From: Pseudemcibacter sp038106445
GTDB lineage: Bacteria; Pseudomonadota; Alphaproteobacteria; Sphingomonadales; Emcibacteraceae
DNA: 64,000 nucleotides
Assembly (NCBI GenBank): GCA_038106445.1
Contig: JAYODU010000010.1
Span: 4,798 to 68,797, forward strand
Reading direction: 5' to 3'
Both the position numbers and the translations under genes were made by a program. Shown in pieces: positions 35,357-43,933 of the stretch. A model generated the notes under the pieces. That model was not told the DNA's origin. It did not search any database and saw nothing but the letters and a program-made list of their open reading frames with translations. Numbering within the stretch: position 1 is the first letter of the stretch; every line of letters starts with the position of its first letter.

Positions 35357-38161
35357 ATGACCCTGATCAGGGAAAAAGATTACGGTACACCGGCTAAGAA
35401 ATCTGAAAAAATGGTTGATCTGACCATTGACGGCAAGACTGTTTCTGTTCCTGAAGGGACGTCAGTCATGCGCGCAGCCCGTATGATTGATTTGGACATC
35501 CCCAGTCTTTGTGCAACCGATAGCGTCAAGGAATATGGGTCATGCCGTCTTTGTCTGGTTGAGATAGAGGGTGGGGGCGGAACCCCTGCATCCTGTACGA
35601 CCCCTGTGACCCAGAATATGTCGGTTAAGACAACTTCCGATCGGCTGACAAAGATCCGCCGCGGGATAATGGAGCTGTACATATCCGATCATCCTGATGA
35701 CGATAGCCCGCTTCATGATATGGCGCGGATTGTGGGGCTTAAAGAAAACAGATACGGAAAAGACGGGCATAACCATCTTAAAACCATAATTGATGACAGT
35801 AACCCATATTTCAGTTTTGATCCGTCAAAATGCATTTTATGTGCAAGATGTGTACGCGCCTGCGAAGAGGTACAGGGGACTTTCGCTCTTACCATTGATG
35901 GACGGGGATTTGATAGCAAGATTGCGGCAGGTACGGATCAGTCCTTTCTTGCATCAGACTGTGTATCCTGTGGTGCCTGCGTACAGGCCTGCCCCACAGA
36001 CAGTTTATTTGAAAAAAGAACCGCTGAACTAGGAAAACCGGATCGCAGTGTTGTGACAACCTGCGCTTATTGTGGTGTGGGGTGTGGATTTAAAGCAGAA
36101 GTTAAAGATAAAGAAGTTGTCCGGATGATGCCCTGGAAAGAGGGGAAGGCAAATCATGGTCATTCCTGTGTAAAAGGTCGTTTTGCCTGGGATTATGCCA
36201 TTCATGAAGACCGTATTCTAAGCCCGATGATACGGGATAATATCATGGACCCGTGGAAAAAAGTTGGCTGGGACGAAGCGATAGAATTTACCGCTAACCG
36301 GCTTATGGCGATCAGCAAAAAATATGGACGAAAATCCATTGGCGGCATCACATCATCAAGATGCACCAACGAAGAAGTTTTTGTGATGCAAAAACTGATC
36401 CGTGCGGCATTTAAGAATAACAATGTGGATACCTGCGCCCGTGTGTGCCATTCGCCAACCGGCTATGGTCTTAGGGAAACGCTCGGTACATCAGCAGGCA
36501 CACAGACATTTGACAGCGTTATGGATACGGATGTGATTGTCGTAATTGGTGCCAACCCACCGGATGCCCACCCGGTTTTTGCCAGCCAGATGAAAAGACG
36601 ACTTCGCGAAGGGGCGAAGCTTATCGTTGTGGATCCAAGGAAAACGGGACTTGTAAAGTCGCCTCATATCCGGGCAGACTATCATTTGCCGCTACAGCCG
36701 GGCACCAACGTTGCCATGATCAATGCATTTGCCCACGTTGTGATGACAGAAGGGCTTCAGGATCAGCAATATATTGATGAACGGTGCGATACGGAAGCAT
36801 TTAAAGATTGGCACAACTTTATCATAAGACCGGAAAACAGCCCGGAAAGCGTTGCAAAACATACAGGTGTCCCCGCAGAAGATATTCGCGCGGCGGCACG
36901 ACTTTATGCGACGGGCGGCAATGCAGCTATTTATTATGGTCTTGGTGTCACCGAACATTCGCAAGGGTCAACCATGGTGATCGGCATGGCCAATCTGGCG
37001 ATGGCAACAGGGAATATTGGCCGGACAGGTGTTGGTGTAAACCCGTTACGGGGGCAGAACAATGTGCAGGGGTCATGCGATATGGGATCATTTCCGCATG
37101 AACTTCCGGGTTATCGCCATGTGAGCATTGATGATGTCCGATCACAATTTGAACAGGATTGGGATGTGGAACTTGATCCGGAGCCGGGCTACCGTATTCC
37201 GAACATGTTTGATGCCGCAGTCGCGGGAGATTACAAAGCCATGTATATCCAGGGTGAGGATGTGGCGCAGTCGGACCCCAACACGCATCATGTGGAAGCG
37301 GCCCTTCGCGCGCTGGACTGCCTTATTGTACAGGATCTGTTTCTTAATGAAACAGCGCGCTTTGCCCATGTATTTCTGCCGGGAACCTCATTTCTGGAAA
37401 AAGACGGCACATTTACCAATGCAGAGCGGCGGATCAGTCTTGTGCGCAAGGTAATGGAACCGGTCACGGGCATGGACGAATGGGAAATTACCTGCCGCAT
37501 TGCACGGGCAATGGGATATGATATGCGTTATGCGCATCCTTCAGAAATCATGGATGAAATTGCCCGCCTTACCCCCACATTTGCAGGGGTCAGTTTTGAT
37601 CTTATTAATAAAAAAGGATCAGTACAGTGGCCCTGTAATGAAAATGCACCCGAAGGAACACCGATTATGCATATTGGTGGTTTTGTGCGTGGAAAAGGCA
37701 ATTTTATCCTGACTGAATATGTGCCGACAACGGAGACGACAAGTCGCAAATATCCTTTGATTCTGACGACAGGGCGCATTTTAAGTCAATATAATGTTGG
37801 GGCACAAACCAGGCGGACGAAAAACAATATCTGGCATGACCGGGATATACTAGATATTCATCCGCATGATGCCGAACAGCGGGGCATTGCTGACGGGGAC
37901 ATGGTAATGATCCAAAGCCGCATGGGAGAAACCGTTCTTGAGGCCCGTATCACCGAAAATATGCAGCCGGGCGTGGTTTATACAACATTTCATATGCCGG
38001 AATCCGGCGCCAATGTGGTAACAACGGATAACAGTGACTGGGCAACATCATGCCCCGAATATAAGGTAACGGCTGTGCAGGTTAGACAAACAAACAAAAA
38101 ATCTGACTGGCAGGAAGAATTTAACAATTTTTCCGAAAGCACCCGTCATATTGCGGAATAA
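35357..38161 (+). CDS. fdsA: NAD-dependent formate dehydrogenase, catalytic alpha subunit (Mo-bisMGD)
   Basis: A 934-residue molybdenum enzyme that oxidises formate to CO2. N-terminal 2Fe-2S Cys are followed by two 4Fe-4S ferredoxin motifs (CILCARCVRAC and CVSCGACVQACP) and the MopB cluster CAYCGVGCGF. The active-site Cys-His pair is in CARVCHSPTGYGL. The metal ligand is Cys, not selenocysteine, as no in-frame TGA occurs. C-terminal molydopterin-binding motifs follow (NPLRGQNNVQGSCDMG, GRILSQYNVGAQTRR). The maturation genes fdsC and fdsD do not follow here. Confidence 0.96.
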   Translation: MTLIREKDYGTPAKKSEKMVDLTIDGKTVSVPEGTSVMRAARMIDLDIPSLCATDSVKEYGSCRLCLVEIEGGGGTPASCTTPVTQNMSVKTTSDRLTKIRRGIMELYISDHPDDDSPLHDMARIVGLKENRYGKDGHNHLKTIIDDSNPYFSFDPSKCILCARCVRACEEVQGTFALTIDGRGFDSKIAAGTDQSFLASDCVSCGACVQACPTDSLFEKRTAELGKPDRSVVTTCAYCGVGCGFKAEVKDKEVVRMMPWKEGKANHGHSCVKGRFAWDYAIHEDRILSPMIRDNIMDPWKKVGWDEAIEFTANRLMAISKKYGRKSIGGITSSRCTNEEVFVMQKLIRAAFKNNNVDTCARVCHSPTGYGLRETLGTSAGTQTFDSVMDTDVIVVIGANPPDAHPVFASQMKRRLREGAKLIVVDPRKTGLVKSPHIRADYHLPLQPGTNVAMINAFAHVVMTEGLQDQQYIDERCDTEAFKDWHNFIIRPENSPESVAKHTGVPAEDIRAAARLYATGGNAAIYYGLGVTEHSQGSTMVIGMANLAMATGNIGRTGVGVNPLRGQNNVQGSCDMGSFPHELPGYRHVSIDDVRSQFEQDWDVELDPEPGYRIPNMFDAAVAGDYKAMYIQGEDVAQSDPNTHHVEAALRALDCLIVQDLFLNETARFAHVFLPGTSFLEKDGTFTNAERRISLVRKVMEPVTGMDEWEITCRIARAMGYDMRYAHPSEIMDEIARLTPTFAGVSFDLINKKGSVQWPCNENAPEGTPIMHIGGFVRGKGNFILTEYVPTTETTSRKYPLILTTGRILSQYNVGAQTRRTKNNIWHDRDILDIHPHDAEQRGIADGDMVMIQSRMGETVLEARITENMQPGVVYTTFHMPESGANVVTTDNSDWATSCPEYKVTAVQVRQTNKKSDWQEEFNNFSESTRHIAE

Positions 38162-38167
38162 TTCACG

Positions 38168-39031
38168 TTGGAATTCTATATTATAGAAGCCATGCTCGGT
38201 GCCTTTATGTTTGGTATTGGCGGCATGTTATTCAAACTAAATGCCCATGCGCATGGTGACGACAATTTTTTCTTTTTTGGATTATATACTGTTGGGGCAA
38301 TATGCTTCTTAATTGATGGATATGAAGAACTCGGAGATTTCGGGGGTATGGCCTATTATATTATGGCGGCAATTGTCGGGCTAGGCTCGGCGGGGGGGAA
38401 TTATACTTTTTCACAAGGCATGCGCCTTGGCCCTGCGGGACTTACATCTGCTTTTGCCAAAGCCAACATTATCATCGTTATTTTAATTTCGTCACTTTAT
38501 TACGGAGAAGTCATCTCGCTTTCTGAAGGGCTGGGCATATTGTTCTTCTTTGCGGCGATGGCGGTTGTGAATATAAAGGTGGGTGGAAGCATTAAAGAAA
38601 CCAGTGGCAAATGGTTTCTCATTCTACTTGCCTGTATTCTGCTTCTGGCCTTTCGCAATGGCGGTCTTAAGGTGGCAAATGAAATGGCGCTTTCCGGCGT
38701 TCTAGTGGTTGCATTTGCCTATATTTACTGTGCAGTTTATTTTGCAGCAGCTTTGATCAAAACGCGGGGTCAATCAAAAGTACCGACTGAAACGCGAAAA
38801 AAATCCCTTATTTACGGGTCATCATGTGGTTTTGTGTCATTTGGTGGACTGTATTTTTACGTAACAGCTTTAAAAACCGGCCCGGGCGGGGTTGTTGTTA
38901 CGATATTCTCGCTGGACATGTTTTTTATCCTGATCATGTCCTATATATTTTTTGGGGAACGGTTAAACAGAAATCAGAAGATCGGTTTTGCCCTTTCGGC
39001 AATCGGCCTTGTGCTGATTGGTTTAAAGTAA
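38168..39031 (+). CDS. EamA/DMT superfamily membrane transporter
   Basis: A 287-residue protein with about ten hydrophobic helices in two EamA-like halves. The first contains GMRLGPAGLTSAFAKANIIIV and the second TALKTGPGGVVVTIFSLDMFF, a repeat that marks the drug/metabolite transporter superfamily. The frame opens with TTG at 38168, 6 bases after fdsA. An ATG at 38192 (MLGAFMFGIGGML) is an alternative. It may be co-transcribed with the formate dehydrogenase genes. Substrate is not known. Confidence 0.85.
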   Translation: MEFYIIEAMLGAFMFGIGGMLFKLNAHAHGDDNFFFFGLYTVGAICFLIDGYEELGDFGGMAYYIMAAIVGLGSAGGNYTFSQGMRLGPAGLTSAFAKANIIIVILISSLYYGEVISLSEGLGILFFFAAMAVVNIKVGGSIKETSGKWFLILLACILLLAFRNGGLKVANEMALSGVLVVAFAYIYCAVYFAAALIKTRGQSKVPTETRKKSLIYGSSCGFVSFGGLYFYVTALKTGPGGVVVTIFSLDMFFILIMSYIFFGERLNRNQKIGFALSAIGLVLIGLK

Positions 39032-40132
39032 ATGGCCGGAACGTTTCTTTTTGGTTTTAAGATAAAAATCATTATGGGTATTTGACGGAAATTTGTGTTC
39101 GACCCGTTCCGATACAGTGATCCCGCACTCCTGAAGTCCTGTTACTTTATCGGGATTATTGGTCAGTAAACGAACGGTTTTATACCCCATTTTTTTAAGC
39201 ATTTGTGCGGCCGGTTCGAAAATACGTTCGTCAGCAAGAAATCCAAGCCGTTCATTTGCATCTACGGTATCAAACCCCTGATCCTGAAGGTGATAGGCAC
39301 GGAGCTTGTTTATAAGCCCTATACCGCGCCCTTCCTGCGCCAGATAAAGAAGGATGCCGGCACCCTGTTCATTCATAAATTTTATAGCGCCTCTAAGCTG
39401 TTCACCGCAATCACATTTAAGAGAGCCCAATAAGTCGCCGGTAAAGCATTCTGAATGAATACGCGTAAGAACAGGTTTATCCTGCGGAGGGTTTCCGATG
39501 ACTATGGCAAAATGTTCAGTACCGCCATCAGCGGGTCTAAAAGCAACGATGGTTGTATTTTCTGCTTCGGCCAACGGAACTTTTGCAGACGTTATAATAT
39601 CCAATGCCTTGGCGTCATTTATGTCGTATGAAAGTATATCATCAGCTGAAACAGTTAAAATCTGCTCGTCAATAGCTCCATTATCAGTGCTTGTTGAAAA
39701 TTCGACGATAATAGCAGCGGGAAGAAGTCTGGCAATTTTACATAGTTTGATACTTGCTTCATGAAGGTCATTTGCCATATTTTCCGCCACGTGAAACGGA
39801 CCCTGTAAAATATTCATCAGATCATCCGCAGGATCAGCCATCGCTGAAATCATACTACTGTCCATATGATCAGATAATTCAACCAATGCCACATTTCCTG
39901 AACGTGGTGATATTTTAAGTATATTAGCGCGGTTATAGGTTAAGGCGATCAAAGGTTTGTTATTGAGGACGGATTTAAACTGGGAAAGACGCACTTCAGT
40001 AATCAGTTCCGCGGATGTTATTAAAAGTGACTTTTTACCGTCATCTATGATCACACGGCTGCCACGGCGGAGTTCCGTCGCCGCCCGCTCAACAACGATA
40101 AGCTTTTGATTGATCACAGAATTGTTATCCAT
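39023..40132 (-). CDS. ribA: GTP cyclohydrolase II with a degenerate DHBP synthase-like N-terminal domain
   Basis: A 369-residue protein. The C-terminal half (from about residue 190) is GTP cyclohydrolase II, the first step of riboflavin synthesis, with the zinc Cys set SECFTGDLLGSLKCDCG, the GTP-site GRGIGLINKLRAY and DANERLGF. The N-terminal half aligns with RibB-type DHBP synthase (RRGSRVIIDDGK), but the catalytic acidic run after DD is replaced by GKKSLLIT and the glycine-rich substrate loop is not seen. That half is therefore probably non-catalytic, a layout known from alphaproteobacteria. It overlaps the EamA gene by 9 bases tail to tail. Confidence 0.9.
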   Translation of the reverse strand: MDNNSVINQKLIVVERAATELRRGSRVIIDDGKKSLLITSAELITEVRLSQFKSVLNNKPLIALTYNRANILKISPRSGNVALVELSDHMDSSMISAMADPADDLMNILQGPFHVAENMANDLHEASIKLCKIARLLPAAIIVEFSTSTDNGAIDEQILTVSADDILSYDINDAKALDIITSAKVPLAEAENTTIVAFRPADGGTEHFAIVIGNPPQDKPVLTRIHSECFTGDLLGSLKCDCGEQLRGAIKFMNEQGAGILLYLAQEGRGIGLINKLRAYHLQDQGFDTVDANERLGFLADERIFEPAAQMLKKMGYKTVRLLTNNPDKVTGLQECGITVSERVEHKFPSNTHNDFYLKTKKKRSGHLL

Positions 40133-40219
40133 TGCGATGTTAAACGCCTTTATTAATTTTGATTATGGTTATACGACTTATATAATAGGAAGTTAAGACT
40201 ATAATAAAGAGAAAGAAGC

Positions 40220-40912
40220 ATGGCACACACATATAATATCCTGCTGGTTGATGACGATGATGACCTGAGGGAAAATCTCGCGCTACAACTTTCCTTTCAC
40301 GAAGAATTTAAAACAGAACAATGCGGGAATGGTAAATCAGGTCTTTAAACCGTTAAGGATCACGATTTTGATCTGATAATTCTTGATGTTGGACTTCCTG
40401 ATATTGACGGACGTGAAGTGTGCCGGATGATGCGAAAAACAGGCGTGAATACACCAATTATAATGCTTACGGCAAATGCATCAGAAGCAGATACGATTCT
40501 GGGGCTTGACGCCGGTGCAAATCATTATGTTACCAAGCCTTTCAAATTTGGTATTCTGCTTGCGCGTATTCGGGCACATTTACGTCAGCATCTGATAAGT
40601 GAGGACGCCAGCTATCCCATCGGCCATTATATCTTTAAACCGGGTGAAAAGATCCTGACCGATAGTGAAACAGATGAAAAAATTCGCCTTACTGAAAAGG
40701 AAACAGCAATCCTGAAGTTCCTAAAGCGTGCTGACGGCGCTACCATTTCCCGGGAAAAGCTGCTTAACGAAGTGTGGGGGTATAATTCCAATGTTACGAC
40801 GCACACGCTTGAAACACATATTTACCGTCTTCGCCAGAAAATTGAAACGGACCCTTCAAAAGCTAAAATCATCCTTACCGAAAGTGGTGGGTATAGCATG
40901 GGAAATAGCTAG
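40220..40912 (+). pseudogene. OmpR-family response regulator with an in-frame stop codon
   Basis: Reading from ATG 40220 (MAHTYNILLVDDDDDLREN, AAAGAAGC upstream) codes a receiver domain. TAA at 40346-40348 (codon 43) breaks the frame. The same frame then continues with DFDLIILDVGLPDIDG (phosphoacceptor Asp), PIIMLTANASEAD and YVTKPFK, plus a winged-helix DNA-binding domain ending at 40912. The full product would be 230 residues. One base change (GAA to TAA) would explain the stop. It could be a sequencing error, a true nonsense mutation, or rare read-through. No histidine kinase gene is adjacent. Confidence 0.85.
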
Positions 40913-40945
40913 ACTCTTACCCAATCCTGCTATATCAAGCGCTAC

Positions 40946-41482
40946 ATGATGTTTGAGATTTGTTTTACAAGACGTTATTCCATGAGCCATAGGCTGTTTA
41001 ATCTTAAAAACAGCAAGTGTTTCGTGCCGCATGGACATAATGAATTTGTTAAAGTCCATTTGACAAGTGACGATGACGACGCGCTTGATGGTATTTCAAA
41101 TATGACCAATAAATTTGAGACATTAAAAAAAACCTGGCATAACTGGATCGATAATGCGGTGGACCATAGTATGCAGATGACAGCTGCTGATCCGCTTCTT
41201 GATTATTTCAAGGAAAAAGAACCGGAAAATCTGAAACATTTGCTAATTACGCCAGGAGATCCTACGACCGAAGTTCTGGCGGCTTGCTTTTTTTCAAAAA
41301 TTAATGCGTTTTTAAGCAATGAAAAGCTTTTGATGAAATGCGTTCGTCTTGAAATTGAAGAAACGCCAACCAATACGGTGGTTTTTTACGGTGATCCGAA
41401 GAAGGCAATTTCACGGATGCAATATGTTGGCCCCGAAATTCCCTGGTGGGAACGCCCGGACATGTCGATAAATGATCTTTAG
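40946..41482 (+). CDS. 6-carboxytetrahydropterin synthase (QueD)/PTPS family protein
   Basis: A 178-residue protein of the tunnelling-fold pterin family. The zinc His ligands are His15, His29 and His31, and the catalytic Cys25 gives the CxxxHGH motif of QueD (KCFVPHGHNEF). The C-terminal VRLEIEETPTNTVVFYG holds the conserved Glu. It is larger than E. coli QueD (about 120 residues), with an insert around DHSMQMTAADPLLDYFKE. It may act in queuosine synthesis or another pterin route. The SDR gene 10 bases downstream looks like a pteridine reductase, so the two may work on the same pterin. Confidence 0.82.
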   Translation: MMFEICFTRRYSMSHRLFNLKNSKCFVPHGHNEFVKVHLTSDDDDALDGISNMTNKFETLKKTWHNWIDNAVDHSMQMTAADPLLDYFKEKEPENLKHLLITPGDPTTEVLAACFFSKINAFLSNEKLLMKCVRLEIEETPTNTVVFYGDPKKAISRMQYVGPEIPWWERPDMSINDL

Positions 41483-41491
41483 AATGGTGCG

Positions 41492-42256
41492 ATGATGGAA
41501 GGTGTTCTCATTACAGCAGGGCATAAAAGAATTGGACGTGAAATTGCGCTGACCCTGAGTAAAACCGGATATTATGTTTTTCTGCATCATCATGACAGTG
41601 AAGATGAAGCATTTAAGACGCTTTCTGAACTAAGTGGTGATGGTGAAGTATGTCAATGTGATCTTGGTGAATATGAAGCGGTTGAAGAATTGCTCCATAA
41701 AATTCGAGCAACGGATAAAAATTTGCGTCATGTGGTGAATAATGCATCCTTGTTTTCCCGGGACAGTATAACCGATTTTTCTGAACATGGGTTTGCGGCA
41801 CACATGAACGTAAACCTGCGTGGTCCCATGCAATTAGCGCGAGGTCTTCATGATCTTCTTGGTGATGATCAGCGTGGTTCTGTGGTTAATATACTGGACA
41901 GTAAGGTTTTTTCGCTTAATGCTGATTTTTCCAGTTATACCATCAGTAAATATGGCCTTTTTGGCGCGACGGAAATGATGGCACAGGCGCTAAGTCCAAA
42001 GCTTCGTGTAAACGGTGTTGCGCCGGGACTTACACTTATATCAAAAACACAATCATCAGAAAATTTTGAACTTGCCAGCCATCTTAATTTCGTAGGCACC
42101 CCAATAAAAGCGCAGGATATTGCGGACACGGTATTACACCTTATGCGCTCGTCATCGATAAATGGTGCCGTCATCCCGGTGGACGGTGGTCAGAAAATGA
42201 TGAATTTTACCAAAGATGTTGTTGATGTTGCGCAAGGGATTTTAAAGAAAGACTAA
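41492..42256 (+). CDS. SDR oxidoreductase, pteridine reductase (FolM)-like
   Basis: A 254-residue classical SDR with all catalytic elements. The glycine motif is altered (ITAGHKRIGREIA), as in FolM/PTR1-type pteridine reductases. VVNNASLF and the YxxxK pair in SSYTISKYGL are present, and DGGQ ends the fold. FolM reduces dihydromonapterin or dihydrofolate. It is in the same operon as the QueD-like gene, which supports a pterin role. The stop overlaps the xthA end by 4 bases, tail to tail. Confidence 0.8.
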   Translation: MMEGVLITAGHKRIGREIALTLSKTGYYVFLHHHDSEDEAFKTLSELSGDGEVCQCDLGEYEAVEELLHKIRATDKNLRHVVNNASLFSRDSITDFSEHGFAAHMNVNLRGPMQLARGLHDLLGDDQRGSVVNILDSKVFSLNADFSSYTISKYGLFGATEMMAQALSPKLRVNGVAPGLTLISKTQSSENFELASHLNFVGTPIKAQDIADTVLHLMRSSSINGAVIPVDGGQKMMNFTKDVVDVAQGILKKD

Positions 42257-43050
42257 AGTTCAATATCAACCATCACTGGTGCGTGGTCAGAAGGCTTTTC
42301 CCAGTCACGCGCATCTTCAAGTACCGCCATCGATTTCATATTTTCTTTAAGTGATTGACTGCACCAGATATGGTCTAGCCGGCGGCCTTTGTCTGATGCG
42401 CGCCAATCGCTGGCACGGTATGACCACCAGCTATAGAGCCTTTCAGGTTCCGGGACAAAATGCCGCATAACATCAAACCAGTTGTTGGCTTCCTGTAGAG
42501 ACAATAATGCTTCACATTCAACCGGCGTATGGCTTACGACATTGATTAGTTGTTTGTGTGACCAGACATCGCTTTCATAGGGGGCGATATTAAGATCACC
42601 GACAATAATATGCTTTCCATCGTCAGGCAGATCATGGGACCAGTTGGTCATTTCAGCCAGGAAATCAAGCTTATGGGCAAATTTGTCGTTAAGGGCCGCA
42701 TCAGGTATATCACCCCCCGCAGGCACATAGAAATTATGTAGTTTGATGCCATTTTCAAATTCTGTTTCCACATGGCGCGCATCCCCCTTCTCACACCAGT
42801 TTATCCGTTCCTGTCGCGCAATGGGAATGCGGCTAAGGGTTGCAACCCCGTGATAGCTTTTCTGGCCCGCTACGGCGTGATGTGTCAGGCCATATTTATT
42901 GAATAGGTCGCCCGGAAACATATGATCCTGAACCTTTGTTTCCTGAAGGCACAATATATCCGGATTATATTCTCTAAGCAGTTGTTCAACGATGTGAGTG
43001 CGCGCCCGTACGCTGTTGATGTTCCATGTAATGAGCCTGATTTTTGACAT
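42253..43050 (-). CDS. xthA: Exodeoxyribonuclease III
   Basis: A 265-residue AP endonuclease/3' exonuclease for base excision repair. It shows LITWNINSVRAR, the metal Glu in LCLQETKVQD, GVATLSRIP, GDLNIAP, and the C-terminal RRLDHIWCS and PSDHAPVMVDI motifs. Length is normal for XthA. The position after lolA and ftsK on the same strand is common in alphaproteobacteria. It lies 11 bases after the unknown 200-residue gene. Confidence 0.96.
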   Translation of the reverse strand: MSKIRLITWNINSVRARTHIVEQLLREYNPDILCLQETKVQDHMFPGDLFNKYGLTHHAVAGQKSYHGVATLSRIPIARQERINWCEKGDARHVETEFENGIKLHNFYVPAGGDIPDAALNDKFAHKLDFLAEMTNWSHDLPDDGKHIIVGDLNIAPYESDVWSHKQLINVVSHTPVECEALLSLQEANNWFDVMRHFVPEPERLYSWWSYRASDWRASDKGRRLDHIWCSQSLKENMKSMAVLEDARDWEKPSDHAPVMVDIEL

Positions 43051-43061
43051 TCTAATTCCCG

Positions 43062-43664
43062 TTAAAAAATATTCAGTGTATTTCCTGCTATCCCGAGTGG
43101 CCAGTGGCCACTTTCATAAAGGCGGAACTTCAGTGCGAATGGATGTGTTTCTTCTTCGCCTGCTGCAATAACCAATGCCGCCTGATAACAGGATTGTACC
43201 GCCTGTCCAATGGCGGCTCTTAATATTTCCTCATCATCGATCCCCCATTTCATGGAGGCGTTCTCAACAGCATCATTTATATGATCTGATGCTCTGCTTG
43301 TAATATTTGTCAGGGCGACTTCCAGCACATCCTCTTCGATGAATTCCAATGCTTGGGTAATAAGGGATGCTGCAAGTTGTTCTTCGGCTTCCCATGCAGG
43401 ACTGTTCAGGTCATTTGTTTCAAGGCAGGAAACGGCGTCTTCCCAATCGGTAACTTCGGCTGGGAAACTTTCCGGAAAACCAAGGCTATCCAGATAATCG
43501 CGTGCATGGCATGTTGTATCATTATTAAGAGGTTCGCCGATGTGGTGGAACCACGTGGTTCTGCGGATGAGTTCAGCAAAACGTGCAACAGACATTAATG
43601 TCGGATATTCTTCTCCAACATCAAAATCCTCATACTCATCAAATTCCAATTCTTCATCATTCAT
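43062..43664 (-). CDS. Conserved-looking hypothetical acidic protein, function unknown
   Basis: A 200-residue protein that I do not recognise. The first 20 residues are very acidic (MNDEELEFDEYEDFDVGEEY). A mostly helical body follows, with TTWFHHIGEP, CHARDYLDSLGFP and WEAEEQLAASLITQALEF. No signal peptide, membrane helix or catalytic motif is evident. It stands between lolA and xthA and may share the xthA transcript. The in-frame codon use looks like its neighbours, so it appears to be a real gene. Confidence 0.7.
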   Translation of the reverse strand: MNDEELEFDEYEDFDVGEEYPTLMSVARFAELIRRTTWFHHIGEPLNNDTTCHARDYLDSLGFPESFPAEVTDWEDAVSCLETNDLNSPAWEAEEQLAASLITQALEFIEEDVLEVALTNITSRASDHINDAVENASMKWGIDDEEILRAAIGQAVQSCYQAALVIAAGEEETHPFALKFRLYESGHWPLGIAGNTLNIF

Positions 43665-43711
43665 AGATGCAAACTAATCGCTCACGCGGTGATCTACAAG
43701 ACAATTAATAA

Positions 43712-43741
43712 TAAAAAACCCGGTCAGCGACCTGACCGGGT
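43712..43741 (-). terminator. Terminator of the lolA-ftsK transcript
   Basis: A perfect 10-bp stem, ACCCGGTCAG (43718-43727) and CTGACCGGGT (43732-43741), with a 4-base loop, is followed on the minus strand by a T-rich tract (43712-43718). It lies about 190 bases past the lolA stop. The plus strand has no T tract. Confidence 0.88.
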
Positions 43742-43757
43742 AAAGCTGCAGTTTATA

Positions 43758-43798
43758 GGATCAAGAGGGAGGGGAAAAAGGAAAAAACCTCTTGATCC
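43758..43798. repeat. Perfect 11-bp inverted repeat with a purine-only loop
   Basis: GGATCAAGAGG (43758-43768) pairs with CCTCTTGATCC (43788-43798). The 19 bases between them are all G or A on the plus strand. The hairpin lies between the lolA stop and the terminator at 43712-43741, so it would form at the 3' end of the lolA mRNA with a pyrimidine-rich loop. It may be an mRNA-stabilising hairpin or part of a small RNA. No gene is on it. Confidence 0.75.
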
Positions 43799-43933
43799 GG
43801 AAACCAGAATAAAATGCTTCAAAGGGAGGTTAGAATTACCATATCATTCTGATCTGTAATTTACATATGGGGATAGCTGTATTTTTTTCAAGAGTGACAG
43901 AACAGAAAACCATCATGAAAGATTGAAATGTTT

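Noticed and set aside
35357..38161. Possible selenocysteine formate dehydrogenase
   Set aside because: No in-frame TGA occurs, and the metal-ligand position is a Cys (CARVCHSPTG).
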